64,000 bases of DNA from Rhodobacterales bacterium (GCA_026400355.1 JAPLPE010000035.1:124001-188000), one strand, 5' to 3'; counted from the stretch's first letter, positions 9,815 through 19,053 are shown. Translations and numbers: made by a program. The notes: generated from the sequence alone by a model not told the origin.

Positions 9815-10085
9815 ATCGGTCAAGACCACCTCGGATGATTCGGGCACAGGGCAGCGCGGGCAGCAGCAAACTGCAACTCTTCTACCCTAGACCATGCGTG
9901 GTCCTGTGCAATTGCCGCCGCCACTACAGGCAGCGTCTTGCCGGTGCTGGTGTCAAACCGCCACAACCCCAGCAACCCTTCCGCCGGCCTTATGCCTCCG
10001 AACAACCCGCCGGCGTGTTCCACGAAAACACGCTTCTCGCGAAAAGGCAGCGCCAATCCTCAACCTGTCGCCCTTGCTGATCCTC
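9815..10085. other. Intergenic region between tamA and the M19 homologue
   Basis: Together with repeat copy B this is a 392-base stretch without a convincing gene. It must hold the promoter of tamA on the minus strand, but no clear -35/-10 pair was seen. A 78-codon minus-strand frame (10056-9820) has no recognisable similarity and no good ribosome-binding site, and was not accepted. Confidence 0.4.
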
Positions 10086-10171
10086 CTTCCGGCCCCGAAT
10101 AACCCGGGGGGCAGCGCCCACAGCACACCGACACAGCAAGGTCGCCAAGATCGTACGGACGAGCGCTCCCC
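10086..10171 (+). repeat. Dispersed intergenic repeat, copy B
   Basis: Starts with CTTCCGGCCCCGAAT and CCCGGGG, and continues with CCCACAGCACACCGACA and GCAAGGTCGC, ending in GGACGAGCGCTCCCC. The first and last blocks match copy A (2558-2705). The CCCAC/CACACCG/CAAGG-CGC part matches copy C read on the minus strand (50178-50117). It ends just before the M19-like gene. Confidence 0.55.
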
Positions 10172-10206
10172 TTTACCCCCTCGCTCACATTCCCTACGCT
10201 CCCCCC

Positions 10207-11184
10207 ATGCCCTTCCTGATCGACGGTCTCCAATACATCAACTGGTCCGAACGCATCTTCACCCAGATGCGCGAAGGCGGCGTCGATGCCGTCCATGTCA
10301 CCATCGCCTATCACGAAACCTTTCGCGAAACCGTCTATCGCCTGCAGGAATGGAACCAGCGGTTTCAGGATTTCCCCCACCTCATCCGCCGTGCCACCTC
10401 CGCCGCCGATATCCGCGCCGCCCAGGCCGAAAACCGCACCGCCATCCTGTTCGGCCTGCAAACCGCCACCCCCATCGAAGACGACATCGGCCTGATCGAG
10501 ATCCTGCATCAGATGGGCGTGCGGATCATGCAACTCACCTACAACAACCAGTCCCTGCTCGCGACCGGCTGTTACGAGGCCGAGGACCCCGGCCTCACCC
10601 GCTTTGGCCGTCAGGCCGTCGCCGAGATGAACCGCACAGGGCTTGTCGTCGACCTCAGCCACACCGCCGAACGCTCCACCCTCGATGCCATCGCCACCTC
10701 GACCCGCCCCGTCACCATCAGCCACGCCAATCCCGACTGGTGGCACCCCGCCCGACGCAACAAATCCGACGTTGTCCTGCGCGCGCTGACCGGGGCAGGG
10801 GGGATGCTCGGCCTTTCCCTCTACCCCCATCACCTTCAGGGCGGGTCCGCCTGTACCCTCAAATCCTTCTGCGACATGGCCGCCGAGGTTGCGTCGCGCT
10901 ACGGTGCGGCTCATATCGGCATCGGCTCCGACCTCTGTCAGGACCAGCCCGACTCCGTCGTCGACTGGATGCGCATGGGCCGCTGGAGCAAGACCCGCGA
11001 CTACGGCGAAGGCTCGGCCGCCGCTCCCGGCTTCCCGCCCATGCCCCTCTGGTTCCGCGACAACCGCGATTTTGGCAACATCCGCGCGGGCCTCGCTGCC
11101 GCAGGTTTCTCCGCAGCCGAGGTTGACGGGATCATGGGCGACAACTGGCTCCGCTTCTACGAATCCGCCTTCGTCCCCGCCTGA
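10207..11184 (+). CDS. M19 (membrane/renal dipeptidase) family homologue lacking several metal ligands
   Basis: 325-residue TIM-barrel protein of the M19 family (COG2355 type). Retained family features: VDLSH with His152, ISH with His173, the RRNKSD stretch (Arg183/184) and GIGSDL with Asp242. The family's N-terminal HxD ligand pair is replaced: the DGHxD position reads D6-G-L-Q-Y10. The bridging Glu is Gln85 in FGLQTA. The binuclear zinc site of classical dipeptidases is therefore probably absent or altered, so plain dipeptidase activity should not be assumed. From memory, a DGLxxxxW subgroup occurs beside dimethylglycine-catabolism genes in Pseudomonas; none of those genes is visible here. 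It precedes two genes of unknown function on the same strand. Confidence 0.85.
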   Translation: MPFLIDGLQYINWSERIFTQMREGGVDAVHVTIAYHETFRETVYRLQEWNQRFQDFPHLIRRATSAADIRAAQAENRTAILFGLQTATPIEDDIGLIEILHQMGVRIMQLTYNNQSLLATGCYEAEDPGLTRFGRQAVAEMNRTGLVVDLSHTAERSTLDAIATSTRPVTISHANPDWWHPARRNKSDVVLRALTGAGGMLGLSLYPHHLQGGSACTLKSFCDMAAEVASRYGAAHIGIGSDLCQDQPDSVVDWMRMGRWSKTRDYGEGSAAAPGFPPMPLWFRDNRDFGNIRAGLAAAGFSAAEVDGIMGDNWLRFYESAFVPA

Positions 11185-11532
11185 CCCGGCGCACCCGCTT
11201 AACCCTTCAGAAACCAATAGGCTTCACACTCCCAGACATCCGCGGAAAGTACCCGATCTGACGCCTTCCGACAGGGAAAATGCCGAAAAGATACCGACGC
11301 AATACCGACGTGATACCGACGCAATACCGACGTGATACCGAAGCGGCACAGAATGCATTTTTCGAAACCAAATCAGTAACCTAGACCTCATCTCCGGCAC
11401 GCAATCCCAAACATCCCCCTCTTCCCGACTCGATTAACGCTCCCTAACCTTTCGTTACCTCCACCGCACGTTGCCCGCCCGGTGCCCCGAACACCCCTTC
11501 CCACCCGGCCAAACCCCTGCCAGACTGCCCCA
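11185..11532. other. Intergenic region holding the 11-bp repeat array
   Basis: 348 bases between the M19 homologue and the 549-residue unknown gene. The only structure seen is the tandem array at 11280-11345. After it the sequence is comparatively AT-rich (11345-11460) and probably carries the promoter of the downstream pair. No convincing small gene was found. Confidence 0.5.
11280..11345 (+). repeat. Tandem 11-bp repeat array (unit ATACCGACG + 2 nt), left copy
   Basis: ATACCGACG begins at 11291, 11302, 11313 and 11324, exactly 11 bases apart. A fifth copy with one change (ATACCGAAG) starts at 11335, and a weaker sixth (ATGCCGAAA) at 11280. The two linker bases alternate CA and TG. A second array with the same unit lies at 52774-52829 in opposite orientation. 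An 11-bp period places each copy on the same face of the helix, as expected for arrayed protein-binding sites. It lies about 190 bases upstream of the next gene. Confidence 0.85.
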
Positions 11533-13182
11533 ATGTTCGACGAACCCGGGCCACCGCAGACCCCGCTCCGCCCCCCGTCGCAGGTGATGCGCCTGCGACG
11601 CATGGGGGCCGCATTCCCGACCCGGCTCTCCTTCCTCCCCACACTTCTCCGCCAGATGGCGGCTGAACGCACGCGCATCGACCGCTCCCTCTGGGCCATC
11701 GACGCGCAGGGCTTCGGCCACGCGCTCTACACCCTGACCCTCGGCGGCCACCGCTATTCCCTCGTCGCCGTCTCGACCGACCTGCACCCCGACCAGCGCA
11801 CCGACCGCGTCATCGCCACCGCATGGGATACGTCCTACGTCCTCTACGACGGCCTCCCCGACACTGCCGAACTGGCCCGCATCGTCGCCAGCGCGCCCCT
11901 GCAAGAGGCCGCCCGCTTCACCCCCCGCGACCTGATCCTGAGCCGCGCGAACAAATCCGTCCGCCTCTTCGACCACGTCACAGCCAGTCTCCGCACCGGG
12001 CACCAACCCGACCCCGCCCTCGTCCGCAGCACCGGCTACCTGATGCGGACAACCGCCGTTTACGGCAACGGCAAGTTCGGCCTCGCCGACCGCGCCCGCA
12101 TCGACTCCCGCCCCGTCCTCTCCGGCCCCTTCATGGCCGAGATGCTGACCGTCTGGCTCATCCGCAACTTCACCCATGACCTTGCCGAACACCTGGGTGG
12201 CGCACCCCTTGACCGCACCACCAAACGCTACCTCGGCATCGGCAACGCCACGGGCCTCGGCATGGCTCCCTTCCTCGTGGCCCATCCCCTCCTCCTCGAC
12301 GCATGGATGCAGGTCCGCGAAACCGCGCTCGCCCGGGTCAGGGCGCTGGAATCACTCACCTTTGACCAGATAGACCGCCTCTATGTACTGACCGCACGCG
12401 CGGCCCAGCACCTTGCCGAGTGGCAGGTCCCTGACGCCATCGCCGCCGACCGGCTCACCGCAGTTCGCACAGAATGGCCCGCCGTCGCAGCCTCGCTCGC
12501 CCCCGATCTTCTCTCGCAACCCCACCCCCTCGACGCGCTCATGCGCAGCGCTGACCGCTGGTCAGTGGACACGCAGGAACTGCTCGCCGCCATGCTCCTC
12601 GAACCGTTTGGGCCGCTGATCGACGGCCTGACCGACTGCATGGCCAGCCCCTTCACCCCCACGCTTGACCCCGCCATGCCCTGCGAAACGCTGCTGTCGC
12701 TCGTCGCCCGCGACTGGGACTGGGCCCTCGCCCCCGACTACGACAACCGCGCTCACTCTGCCCGGTTCTGGTATGTCTCCGAGGAAAAACTCGAACCCCG
12801 CCTTGGCCAGAGATATGAAGAACCCGGCGCCGACCGCGAAAGCCCCCTCGACATCGCCCGCCGGGTCCAGTCCCTTGCCGCCGCCTTGGCAGGGCAGGGC
12901 GGCACCGTCTCACGCTTCCTCGCCAGCCACCCGGAACACCGCTTTGCCGCCCGCCGGGTCCAGACGCTGGCCCGCCATCCCTTTGCCGAGATCCGCGACA
13001 ACCTGATCGCCGCCGATTGCCTGCCGATCGATATGCTCCGCTGCAAACTGGCCTTCTTCGGTGCCGCCCGTTTTGACCCCAGATCCGACCGCTGGACCCG
13101 CATCACACTGGCCCAAGGTGCCCCGCTGGCGGACGAACTCGACCTCACCCCGGACTGGTGGCTTGCCACCTTCGCCGCGTGA
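11533..13182 (+). CDS. Conserved protein of unknown function (549 aa)
   Basis: No domain recognised. The protein appears cytoplasmic: no signal peptide and no membrane segment. Notable stretches are LWAIDAQGFGHALYT, DRVIATAWDTSYVLYDG, LILSRANKSVRLFDHV, TAVYGNGKFGLADRARI, LTVWLIRNFTHDLAEHLGG and GIGNATGLGMAPFLVAHP. The Gly/Asn-rich GNGKFG and GIGNATGLG segments look like conserved functional loops. I chose the ATG at 11533 (MFDEPGPP); a frame from 11482 adds a proline-rich lead without support, and an ATG near 11587 is possible. The stop overlaps the DUF3726 start by one base, so the two are translationally coupled and probably act together. Confidence 0.85.
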   Translation: MFDEPGPPQTPLRPPSQVMRLRRMGAAFPTRLSFLPTLLRQMAAERTRIDRSLWAIDAQGFGHALYTLTLGGHRYSLVAVSTDLHPDQRTDRVIATAWDTSYVLYDGLPDTAELARIVASAPLQEAARFTPRDLILSRANKSVRLFDHVTASLRTGHQPDPALVRSTGYLMRTTAVYGNGKFGLADRARIDSRPVLSGPFMAEMLTVWLIRNFTHDLAEHLGGAPLDRTTKRYLGIGNATGLGMAPFLVAHPLLLDAWMQVRETALARVRALESLTFDQIDRLYVLTARAAQHLAEWQVPDAIAADRLTAVRTEWPAVAASLAPDLLSQPHPLDALMRSADRWSVDTQELLAAMLLEPFGPLIDGLTDCMASPFTPTLDPAMPCETLLSLVARDWDWALAPDYDNRAHSARFWYVSEEKLEPRLGQRYEEPGADRESPLDIARRVQSLAAALAGQGGTVSRFLASHPEHRFAARRVQTLARHPFAEIRDNLIAADCLPIDMLRCKLAFFGAARFDPRSDRWTRITLAQGAPLADELDLTPDWWLATFAA

Positions 13183-13724
13183 TGCACTCCCTGAACGAAG
13201 TGGCAAGCCTCCTCCTCAAGGCCGCCCGCGGCGCAGGACTTCCCTTGTCACATGCCGAAGACCTCGCCGCCCTCACGCCCTGGCTCAGCGACACGGCCAC
13301 CCTGTTGGCTGTCACGACCGCCCTCGAAACCCACGCCGAACCGCTTGAAATCATGGCCCGGAACGGCACCACCCGCCTCACAGGCCACCCCCTGATCACC
13401 CCCATGACAGCCCTCGACCTCGTCCTTGCCGGCGAAGGCCCCGTCCTCATCCCACCCCCCGAACCCGCGATCCTCGCCGCAGCCCTCGCCCGCGCCGAGA
13501 CGCTCCTGAACAAACAAATCCCCGTCGAATGCCCACCCTCCGGCACCCTTCTGCATGCCCCGACCGACTCCCCGCCAACCACCACACCAACACCCCAAGG
13601 GCCCGTTCATCTTCCGCCCGACCTCCTCGCAAGACTCGACGCCCTCGGCGCCAGAACCTACGTCCCTGCCTCCGATGCGTCGCGCTTCGCCGGGGCCGGG
13701 GCCGGGCTGACCGATAACGACTGA
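13182..13724 (+). CDS. DUF3726 family protein
   Basis: 180 residues. The N-terminus HSLNEVASLLLKAARGAG and the C-terminus SRFAGAGAGLTDND match what I recall of the DUF3726 family, whose function is not described as far as I know. The middle is Ala/Leu-rich with a proline/threonine linker around residues 115-140. No membrane segment. The ATG overlaps the previous stop, giving a tight two-gene unit behind the M19-like gene. The usual aromatic WG.AEE stretch near the N-terminus of relatives is changed here (LPLSHAEDLAA). Confidence 0.8.
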   Translation: MHSLNEVASLLLKAARGAGLPLSHAEDLAALTPWLSDTATLLAVTTALETHAEPLEIMARNGTTRLTGHPLITPMTALDLVLAGEGPVLIPPPEPAILAAALARAETLLNKQIPVECPPSGTLLHAPTDSPPTTTPTPQGPVHLPPDLLARLDALGARTYVPASDASRFAGAGAGLTDND

Positions 13725-14018
13725 CTGTCCCATAGAAGAGCGAACTGACAAAGCATCGCGAGTCTTGAACCCAACGGCCTTGACAGGCCCCATCGGGCTT
13801 GTCGCACAGGGCTGTTTCACCTTTCCGGCCGGTCGCCCAAGGCGATCCGGCCAGCGTCCGCCCTCTACTTGGCGGACGCTTCGCTTGCCGCCCGGGCGGA
13901 CGCCGGCCTGCTTGCCATAGCGATCCCAAATCACCCGGCACACGTGACGGGGGACGACCGCAGTGCCGTCGTCTATCCCGCTCAGCCGGGCCTCACAGCC
14001 ACAAAAGGCCATGACCGC
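13725..14018. other. Intergenic region with inverted repeats, no gene recognised
   Basis: 294 bases between the convergent ends of the DUF3726 gene and truA. It contains short inverted repeats, for example GTCCGCC/GGCGGAC around 13857-13876 and CGGCC blocks at 13830-13855, which could act in transcript termination from either side. Open frames through it on the minus strand continue antisense into the DUF3726 gene and have no recognisable similarity. Confidence 0.35.
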
Positions 14019-14789
14019 CTACCCCGCAAACGGGTCTACCGGATACCCCACTCCCGCCAGATAGAGCCCGTCCGGTGGGCTCACCGGCCCGCAGGCCGCC
14101 CTGTCACGCGCCGCCAATGCCGCAGCCACATCATCCGGAGTCCAGGCCCCCACGCCCACCCGTTCCAGCGTGCCCACCATGCTGCGCACCTGATTGTGCA
14201 GGAACGACCGCGCCCGCACATCGAACCGGAACTCCTGCCCGTCCTCCCGCGCCACCTCGGTCACCTCCAGCCGGTCCAGCGTTCGCAACGGACTGTCCGC
14301 CTGACACATCGTCGATCGGAACGTCGTGAAATCATGCCGCCCGGTCAGCCGCGCCGCACCCTCGCGCATCGCCTGCAGATCAAGCCTTTGCGGCACCCGC
14401 CACGCCAGGCCCTTCTCGTGTGTCAGGTCCGCCCGGCGGCAGATCAGCCGGAACAGATATCGCCGCTCTGCCGCCGAAAACCGCGCGTGCCAATCGTCCG
14501 CCACCCGAGCCGCCTCCAAAACGGCAACCGGCAAGGGCCGCAGATGATAGTTCACCGCCTGCGACAGCCGGAACGGGTCCCACGCCTTGCCCATGTCGCA
14601 ATGCGCCACCTGGCCGGTCGCATGCACCCCCGCATCCGTCCGCCCCGCTGCCGCAATCTGATGCTCACCCGGCTCGATCCGGTCCAGCGCCGCCTCGACC
14701 GCGTCCTGAACCGAAGCCTGCGCAGACTGCCGCTGCCAGCCCGCAAAGGGACCGCCGTGGTATTCGATCTTCAGCGCATAACGTGGCAT
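14019..14789 (-). CDS. truA: tRNA pseudouridine(38-40) synthase TruA
   Basis: Converts uridines 38-40 of the tRNA anticodon arm to pseudouridine. Starts [21 protein letters not shown], typical of TruA; the catalytic Asp is Asp52 in [10 protein letters not shown]. Further family stretches are [30 protein letters not shown] and [13 protein letters not shown]. 256 residues, normal length. It stands alone on the minus strand, divergent from the ycjX operon. Confidence 0.97.
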   Translation of the reverse strand: MPRYALKIEYHGGPFAGWQRQSAQASVQDAVEAALDRIEPGEHQIAAAGRTDAGVHATGQVAHCDMGKAWDPFRLSQAVNYHLRPLPVAVLEAARVADDWHARFSAAERRYLFRLICRRADLTHEKGLAWRVPQRLDLQAMREGAARLTGRHDFTTFRSTMCQADSPLRTLDRLEVTEVAREDGQEFRFDVRARSFLHNQVRSMVGTLERVGVGAWTPDDVAAALAARDRAACGPVSPPDGLYLAGVGYPVDPFAG

Positions 14790-14885
14790 GACCCGCCGCT
14801 AACGGCGCGGGCCCCATAAATCAATCCCTACACATCACAGCCCGGCCCGCCTATATTTCACCAGCAAGGAACAAGGGACGGCCTC

Positions 14886-16301
14886 GTGATCATCAATTCA
14901 ATCGCGGATGGTCTCATGCGCAGCGTGGACAGCCTGACCAGCGCCCTGACCGCCCCCTTCTCTGATCCTGTAATCCGCCTTGGCGTGACGGGCCTGTCCC
15001 GGGCGGGAAAGACAGTGTTCATCACCTCGCTCGTGGCCAACCTGATGGACCGGGGCCGGATGCCGCAACTCGTCGCCGCTGCGAACGGCTCCATCCGCAC
15101 CGCCTATCTGCAAACCCAGCCCGACGACACCGTTCCCCGGTTCGACTACGAAACCCACCTCGCCCGCCTGACCGCGCCTGATCCCACATGGCCCGAAGGC
15201 ACCAAACGGATCAGCGAGTTGCGCCTGTCTCTCCGCGTCCAGCCGGCCGGTTTCATGGCCGGGTTGAACGGTATGCGCACAGTCCACCTCGATATCGTTG
15301 ACTATCCCGGCGAATGGCTCCTCGACCTTGGCCTCATGGACAAGACCTACACCGAATGGTCCGCCGAAACGCTGGCCCGTCTCGACCAGCGCCCCGGCGC
15401 TGCCGACTATCAGGCCCTCTTGTCCCAGACTGATCCTGCCGCCGATCTCTCCGAACCCGCGGCCCGCGCCTTGGCCGACAGCTTCACTGGCTACCTCCAC
15501 ACCGCCCGCGATGCCGGCTATTCCGATTGTACGCCCGGCCGCTTCCTTCTCCCCGGCGATATGGAGGGCTCCCCCGTCCTCACCTTCGCGCCCCTTCCCG
15601 CCTTTCCCGACGCCCCGCGCGGGTCGCTCTGGAAGGAATGCGAACGCCGCTACGACAGCTACAAACGCAATGTGGTCAAGCCCTTCTTCCGTGACCACTT
15701 TGCCCGGATCGACCGCCAGATCGTTCTGGTTGATGTCCTTGGCGCGATCCACGCCGGCCCCCGTGCTGTGGACGACCTTCGTGCCGCGATGGCCGATATC
15801 CTTGGCGCCTTCCGCCCCGGCCGGAATCCGTGGCTCACCAAATGGTTCGAGGGCCGCCGCGTCGAACGCATCCTCTTTGCGGCGACCAAGGCCGACCACC
15901 TGCACCACAGCCAGCACGGCAAACTTACTGCCATCACCGAGGCACTCTTGCGCGAAGCGAAGGACCGCGCCGATTTCGCCGGTGCCAGAACCGCCGCGAT
16001 GTCCATCGCCTCGCTCCGCACCACGGTCGAAGACACGATCACCCATGACGGCCAGCAACTCGACGTGGTGCGCGGCAGGCTCCTTGACGGCGGCAAGCAA
16101 GCCGCTTTCTACCCCGGCGCACTTCCAGCCGATCCGCAGCACCTCCTCTCTCCCGCCCGCGAAGGCGCCGAAGGCTGGCTTGAGGCTGACTACAAGGTCA
16201 TGAACTTCGCCCCCTCGCGCCTCACCCTCAAACCCGGCGACGGCCCCCCCCATATCCGGCTCGACAAGGCAGCAGAATTCCTGATCGGAGACCGCCTGTG
16301 A
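14886..16301 (+). CDS. YcjX/DUF463 family P-loop protein
   Basis: Predicted nucleotide-binding protein of the YcjX family, often linked to envelope stress in proteobacteria; exact role unknown. P-loop GLSRAGKT at residues 36-43, then a LDIVDYPGEWLLDL stretch corresponding to the G3 region, and ATKADH resembling a G4 motif. 471 residues. The start is GTG with an AAGGA-type site upstream. The stop overlaps the GTG of the acetyltransferase gene (GTGA), and the third gene of the unit encodes the YcjF-like membrane partner normally paired with YcjX. Confidence 0.92.
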   Translation: MIINSIADGLMRSVDSLTSALTAPFSDPVIRLGVTGLSRAGKTVFITSLVANLMDRGRMPQLVAAANGSIRTAYLQTQPDDTVPRFDYETHLARLTAPDPTWPEGTKRISELRLSLRVQPAGFMAGLNGMRTVHLDIVDYPGEWLLDLGLMDKTYTEWSAETLARLDQRPGAADYQALLSQTDPAADLSEPAARALADSFTGYLHTARDAGYSDCTPGRFLLPGDMEGSPVLTFAPLPAFPDAPRGSLWKECERRYDSYKRNVVKPFFRDHFARIDRQIVLVDVLGAIHAGPRAVDDLRAAMADILGAFRPGRNPWLTKWFEGRRVERILFAATKADHLHHSQHGKLTAITEALLREAKDRADFAGARTAAMSIASLRTTVEDTITHDGQQLDVVRGRLLDGGKQAAFYPGALPADPQHLLSPAREGAEGWLEADYKVMNFAPSRLTLKPGDGPPHIRLDKAAEFLIGDRL

Positions 16302-16732
16302 TCCGCCGCGCCACGATGGATGACGCCCCGGTCCTCGCCGCGATCCTGCGCGACTGGGTGGTCGAAACCGGCTGGATGCCGGTCCTCCACACGCCGGAAG
16401 ACGACCTCGGCTTCCTCCGCCACCTCATCACCACCTGCGACGTGATGGTCACCGGCGAACCTGACCCCACCGGCTTCATCGCCGTGGACGGAGAGGACAT
16501 GCGCTGCCTTTGTCTCGCCCCGCAGGCCCGGGGCATGGGGCAGGGCAGGGCGCTTCTGGACCGCGCCAAGGCACGGGCCGACCGCCTGTCGCTCTGGGCC
16601 TTTCAGGCCAATCCCCGCGCCGTCGACTTCTACCGCCGCGAAGGCTTTGCCGAGGTAGAATGGACCGACGGGCAAGGCAACGACGAAAGACTGCCCGACC
16701 TGCGCATGGTCTGGGAAAGGGCCCTGACATGA
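16298..16732 (+). CDS. GNAT family N-acetyltransferase
   Basis: 144-residue GNAT acetyltransferase. The acetyl-CoA-binding stretch is CLAPQARGMGQGRALLDRAK (the R/Q-x-x-G-x-G/A loop), followed by the NPRAVDFYRREGF motif common to GNATs. Substrate unknown. Starts at GTG overlapping the ycjX stop and ends overlapping the ATG of the YcjF-like gene, so it is translated within a three-gene unit. An acetyltransferase inserted between the ycjX- and ycjF-type genes suggests that it modifies something in that pathway, but this is inference. Confidence 0.92.
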   Translation: MIRRATMDDAPVLAAILRDWVVETGWMPVLHTPEDDLGFLRHLITTCDVMVTGEPDPTGFIAVDGEDMRCLCLAPQARGMGQGRALLDRAKARADRLSLWAFQANPRAVDFYRREGFAEVEWTDGQGNDERLPDLRMVWERALT

Positions 16733-17730
16733 ACACCACCCGCCCCGTCCTGATCGATCTGGAAGGCGAGGCCCCCGTCGACCCCGCACTCGCCCCGCCA
16801 GTGCCCGACGCGCTGACCCCCGACCGCCCAAACGCCATGCAACAGGCCGCAGCACTAGCCGCCCGCCCCCGTTCGGCGCTCGCCTCATGGTTCTGGGGCC
16901 TGTCCGGCGCGATCTTCACCTTCATCCTGTCGCTCGCCGCCTGGAACTATGTCACCGGCCTTCTCGCCAGCGCCCCGATCCTTGGCTGGATCGCCACGGC
17001 CCTCTTCGCGGCCTTCCTCCTTGTTCTGGCCATCATCGCACTCCGCGAACTCGCCGCCTTCAGCCGCCTGTCCCGCCTTGACGCGATCCAGAAGGCTGCC
17101 GACCGTGCAATCGCAATCGACGACCTCCCCGCCGCCCGCGCCGTCATCGGCCAGATCCAGCGCATCTACGCCGACCGCCCCGACACGCTATGGGGTCGCG
17201 ACCGTCTCAAGGAACGCGAGGCCGAAATCCTTGATGCCGACGGTCTACTGGGCCTTGCCGAAAACACGGTCCTCGCCCCGCTCGACATCGCCGCCCAGCG
17301 CGAGGTTGAGGCCGCCGTCCGTCAGGTCGCTACTGTCACCGCCATCGTGCCGCTGGCACTTGCCGATGTGTTCGCCGCCCTGACGGCCAACCTCCGCATG
17401 ATCCGCCGCGTGGCCGAAATCTACGGCGGCCGGTCCGGCACCTTTGGCGCATGGCGCCTGACCCGCACCGTTCTGACACACCTTGTTGCCACAGGCGCCG
17501 TGGCCGTCGGCGACGACCTCATCGGCACCGTCGCCGGGGGCAGCGTCCTCTCCCGCATCTCGCGCCGCTTTGGCGAAGGTGTCGTGAACGGCGCACTCAC
17601 CGCCCGCGTCGGCGTCGCCGCGATCGAGGTCTGCCGCCCACTCCCTTTCCGCGCGGCGGAACGGCCATCGGTCACCACCCTTGTCCGGCGGGCGCTTGCC
17701 GGTCTGTTCGGGTCCGCCAAGGACGAATGA
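16729..17730 (+). CDS. YcjF-like membrane protein (TIGR01620/DUF697 type)
   Basis: 333-residue inner-membrane protein, the usual partner of YcjX. Two hydrophobic segments at about residues 55-75 and 85-105 (SGAIFTFILSLAAWNYV and WIATALFAAFLLVLAIIAL) are followed by a soluble DUF697-like domain (TVTAIVPLALADVFAALTAN ... GGRSGTFGAWRL). The ATG at 16729 overlaps the stop of the GNAT gene. A longer frame in this register starting near 16510 only reads through GNAT coding sequence and was rejected as the start. Confidence 0.9.
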   Translation: MNTTRPVLIDLEGEAPVDPALAPPVPDALTPDRPNAMQQAAALAARPRSALASWFWGLSGAIFTFILSLAAWNYVTGLLASAPILGWIATALFAAFLLVLAIIALRELAAFSRLSRLDAIQKAADRAIAIDDLPAARAVIGQIQRIYADRPDTLWGRDRLKEREAEILDADGLLGLAENTVLAPLDIAAQREVEAAVRQVATVTAIVPLALADVFAALTANLRMIRRVAEIYGGRSGTFGAWRLTRTVLTHLVATGAVAVGDDLIGTVAGGSVLSRISRRFGEGVVNGALTARVGVAAIEVCRPLPFRAAERPSVTTLVRRALAGLFGSAKDE

Positions 17731-17807
17731 CACGAGGCGCAGGTGGGCAATGCCCCCCGCCTGTGGCGTCCTCCGCTGTACTCTCGCCAAGCTGAGAAAC
17801 AGAAGAG

Positions 17808-18965
17808 TCATGGTTCGCGGTCCAGCGATCCCAGCGGCGGCAGAAGCGTTCCCGAGACGAGCGACCGTAGGATGCGCGGCACTGGCAGGATCTGTGACAG
17901 CGGGAACAAGAAGCGGTCGCGCAGCAAAGGCAGGAACCGGCTGTCGGACTGATACTGCGGCGTAAAGGCCACGCTGAACGCCTGATAGGTCCGCACATGC
18001 CATCGCCGCGCCTGAGCGTAAAGAGCTAGCGGTTCCTGCCCGCTGGCCTGCCGCAAAGCCTCAGCTAGTGCCAGCGCGTCCAGCAGTGCCATATTGGCCC
18101 CCTGCCCAAGCTGCGGGCTGGCCCGGTGCGCCGCGTCCCCGATCTGCACGATCCGGTCACCATAAGGCCGGGCCAACGTCCCGTGCGAATACCGGGCCAT
18201 GGTCATCTGGCTCGGGTCCGTGATCTGTTCCGCAAATGGCGCGAATGCCGGCCAAAGCCGCACCGCCTCCTCACTCCACGCCTCCAGCCCCAGACCGAGC
18301 CATGCCGCATGCCCGTCCGCCGGCATCGACCAGAACACCGCCGCTTTCTGCACGTCCTCCCCCGGCAGACGCCCGATCGGCAGCACCCCGATCATCCGGT
18401 CCGCCCGCCGGTAGGTCTGCCGCAACTGATCCGCCGGCAGGTCCGTCACCGGCCAGTCCACCGTCCCCCAGATCGCCCCATAGGGCAGGGGGCGCGACTG
18501 CAAGGGCGACAGCATCGAATGCGCCCCGGTGGCATCCACGATCAGGTCAAACGGGCCCTCGCGACGGTCCATCAACTGCAGGACCCCATCTGCAGCCCCC
18601 ATCACCTTTGCCGATGGCACTACCCGCACCGACCGCGCCGCGACCGCGTCCCACAACACCCGAAACAGGCTCGCCCGATGAATCGCCAGACCCGACTTCG
18701 GCGCATAGGACACGTCCAGCACCCGCCGCCCGCTGTCGGCCTCATGCCCCAGCATCCGCACCAAGGGCGCCCCCAGCGCCCGCGCCGCATCGCCGCAGCC
18801 GATCCGGTCCAGCACCATCTGCCCCACCGGCTGGATCACCAGGCCCGACCCCACCGGGCGCGGCGCATCGAACTGGTCAAAGACCCTGACCTCCGACCCA
18901 AGGTCGGCCAGCAGGGCCGCCGCCGCCAGCCCGCCTATCCCCGCTCCCGCAATCCCGATCCGCAT
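17808..18965 (-). CDS. FAD-dependent monooxygenase (UbiH/salicylate hydroxylase type)
   Basis: Flavoprotein hydroxylase of the PHBH fold. N-terminal dinucleotide-binding motif GAGIGG (MRIGIAGAGIGGLAAAALL), and the second FAD motif IGDAAHRASPQLGQGANMAL. The DG-type motif corresponds to LIVDATGAHS. About 385 residues. I start at the ATG at 18965, which puts the beta-strand of the FAD motif at the N-terminus; an ATG five codons upstream is possible. Substrate unknown: no aromatic-degradation or ubiquinone genes are adjacent. Convergent with the ycjF-like gene. Confidence 0.9.
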   Translation of the reverse strand: MRIGIAGAGIGGLAAAALLADLGSEVRVFDQFDAPRPVGSGLVIQPVGQMVLDRIGCGDAARALGAPLVRMLGHEADSGRRVLDVSYAPKSGLAIHRASLFRVLWDAVAARSVRVVPSAKVMGAADGVLQLMDRREGPFDLIVDATGAHSMLSPLQSRPLPYGAIWGTVDWPVTDLPADQLRQTYRRADRMIGVLPIGRLPGEDVQKAAVFWSMPADGHAAWLGLGLEAWSEEAVRLWPAFAPFAEQITDPSQMTMARYSHGTLARPYGDRIVQIGDAAHRASPQLGQGANMALLDALALAEALRQASGQEPLALYAQARRWHVRTYQAFSVAFTPQYQSDSRFLPLLRDRFLFPLSQILPVPRILRSLVSGTLLPPLGSLDREP

Positions 18966-19053
18966 GGCCCATCGCCCCACTTTACCCCACGGGCGCAGCG
19001 GCCTATAAGCCCGCCATCATGTTCATGATCCGTGTCATCCGCCGAATTACGCC

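Noticed and set aside
9820-10056. 78-codon minus-strand frame upstream of tamA
   Set aside because: No ribosome-binding site, no recognisable similarity, and it overlaps the tamA start region.
13811-13818. TGTTTCAC, half of a parS-like palindrome
   Set aside because: The second half (GTGAAACA) is absent.
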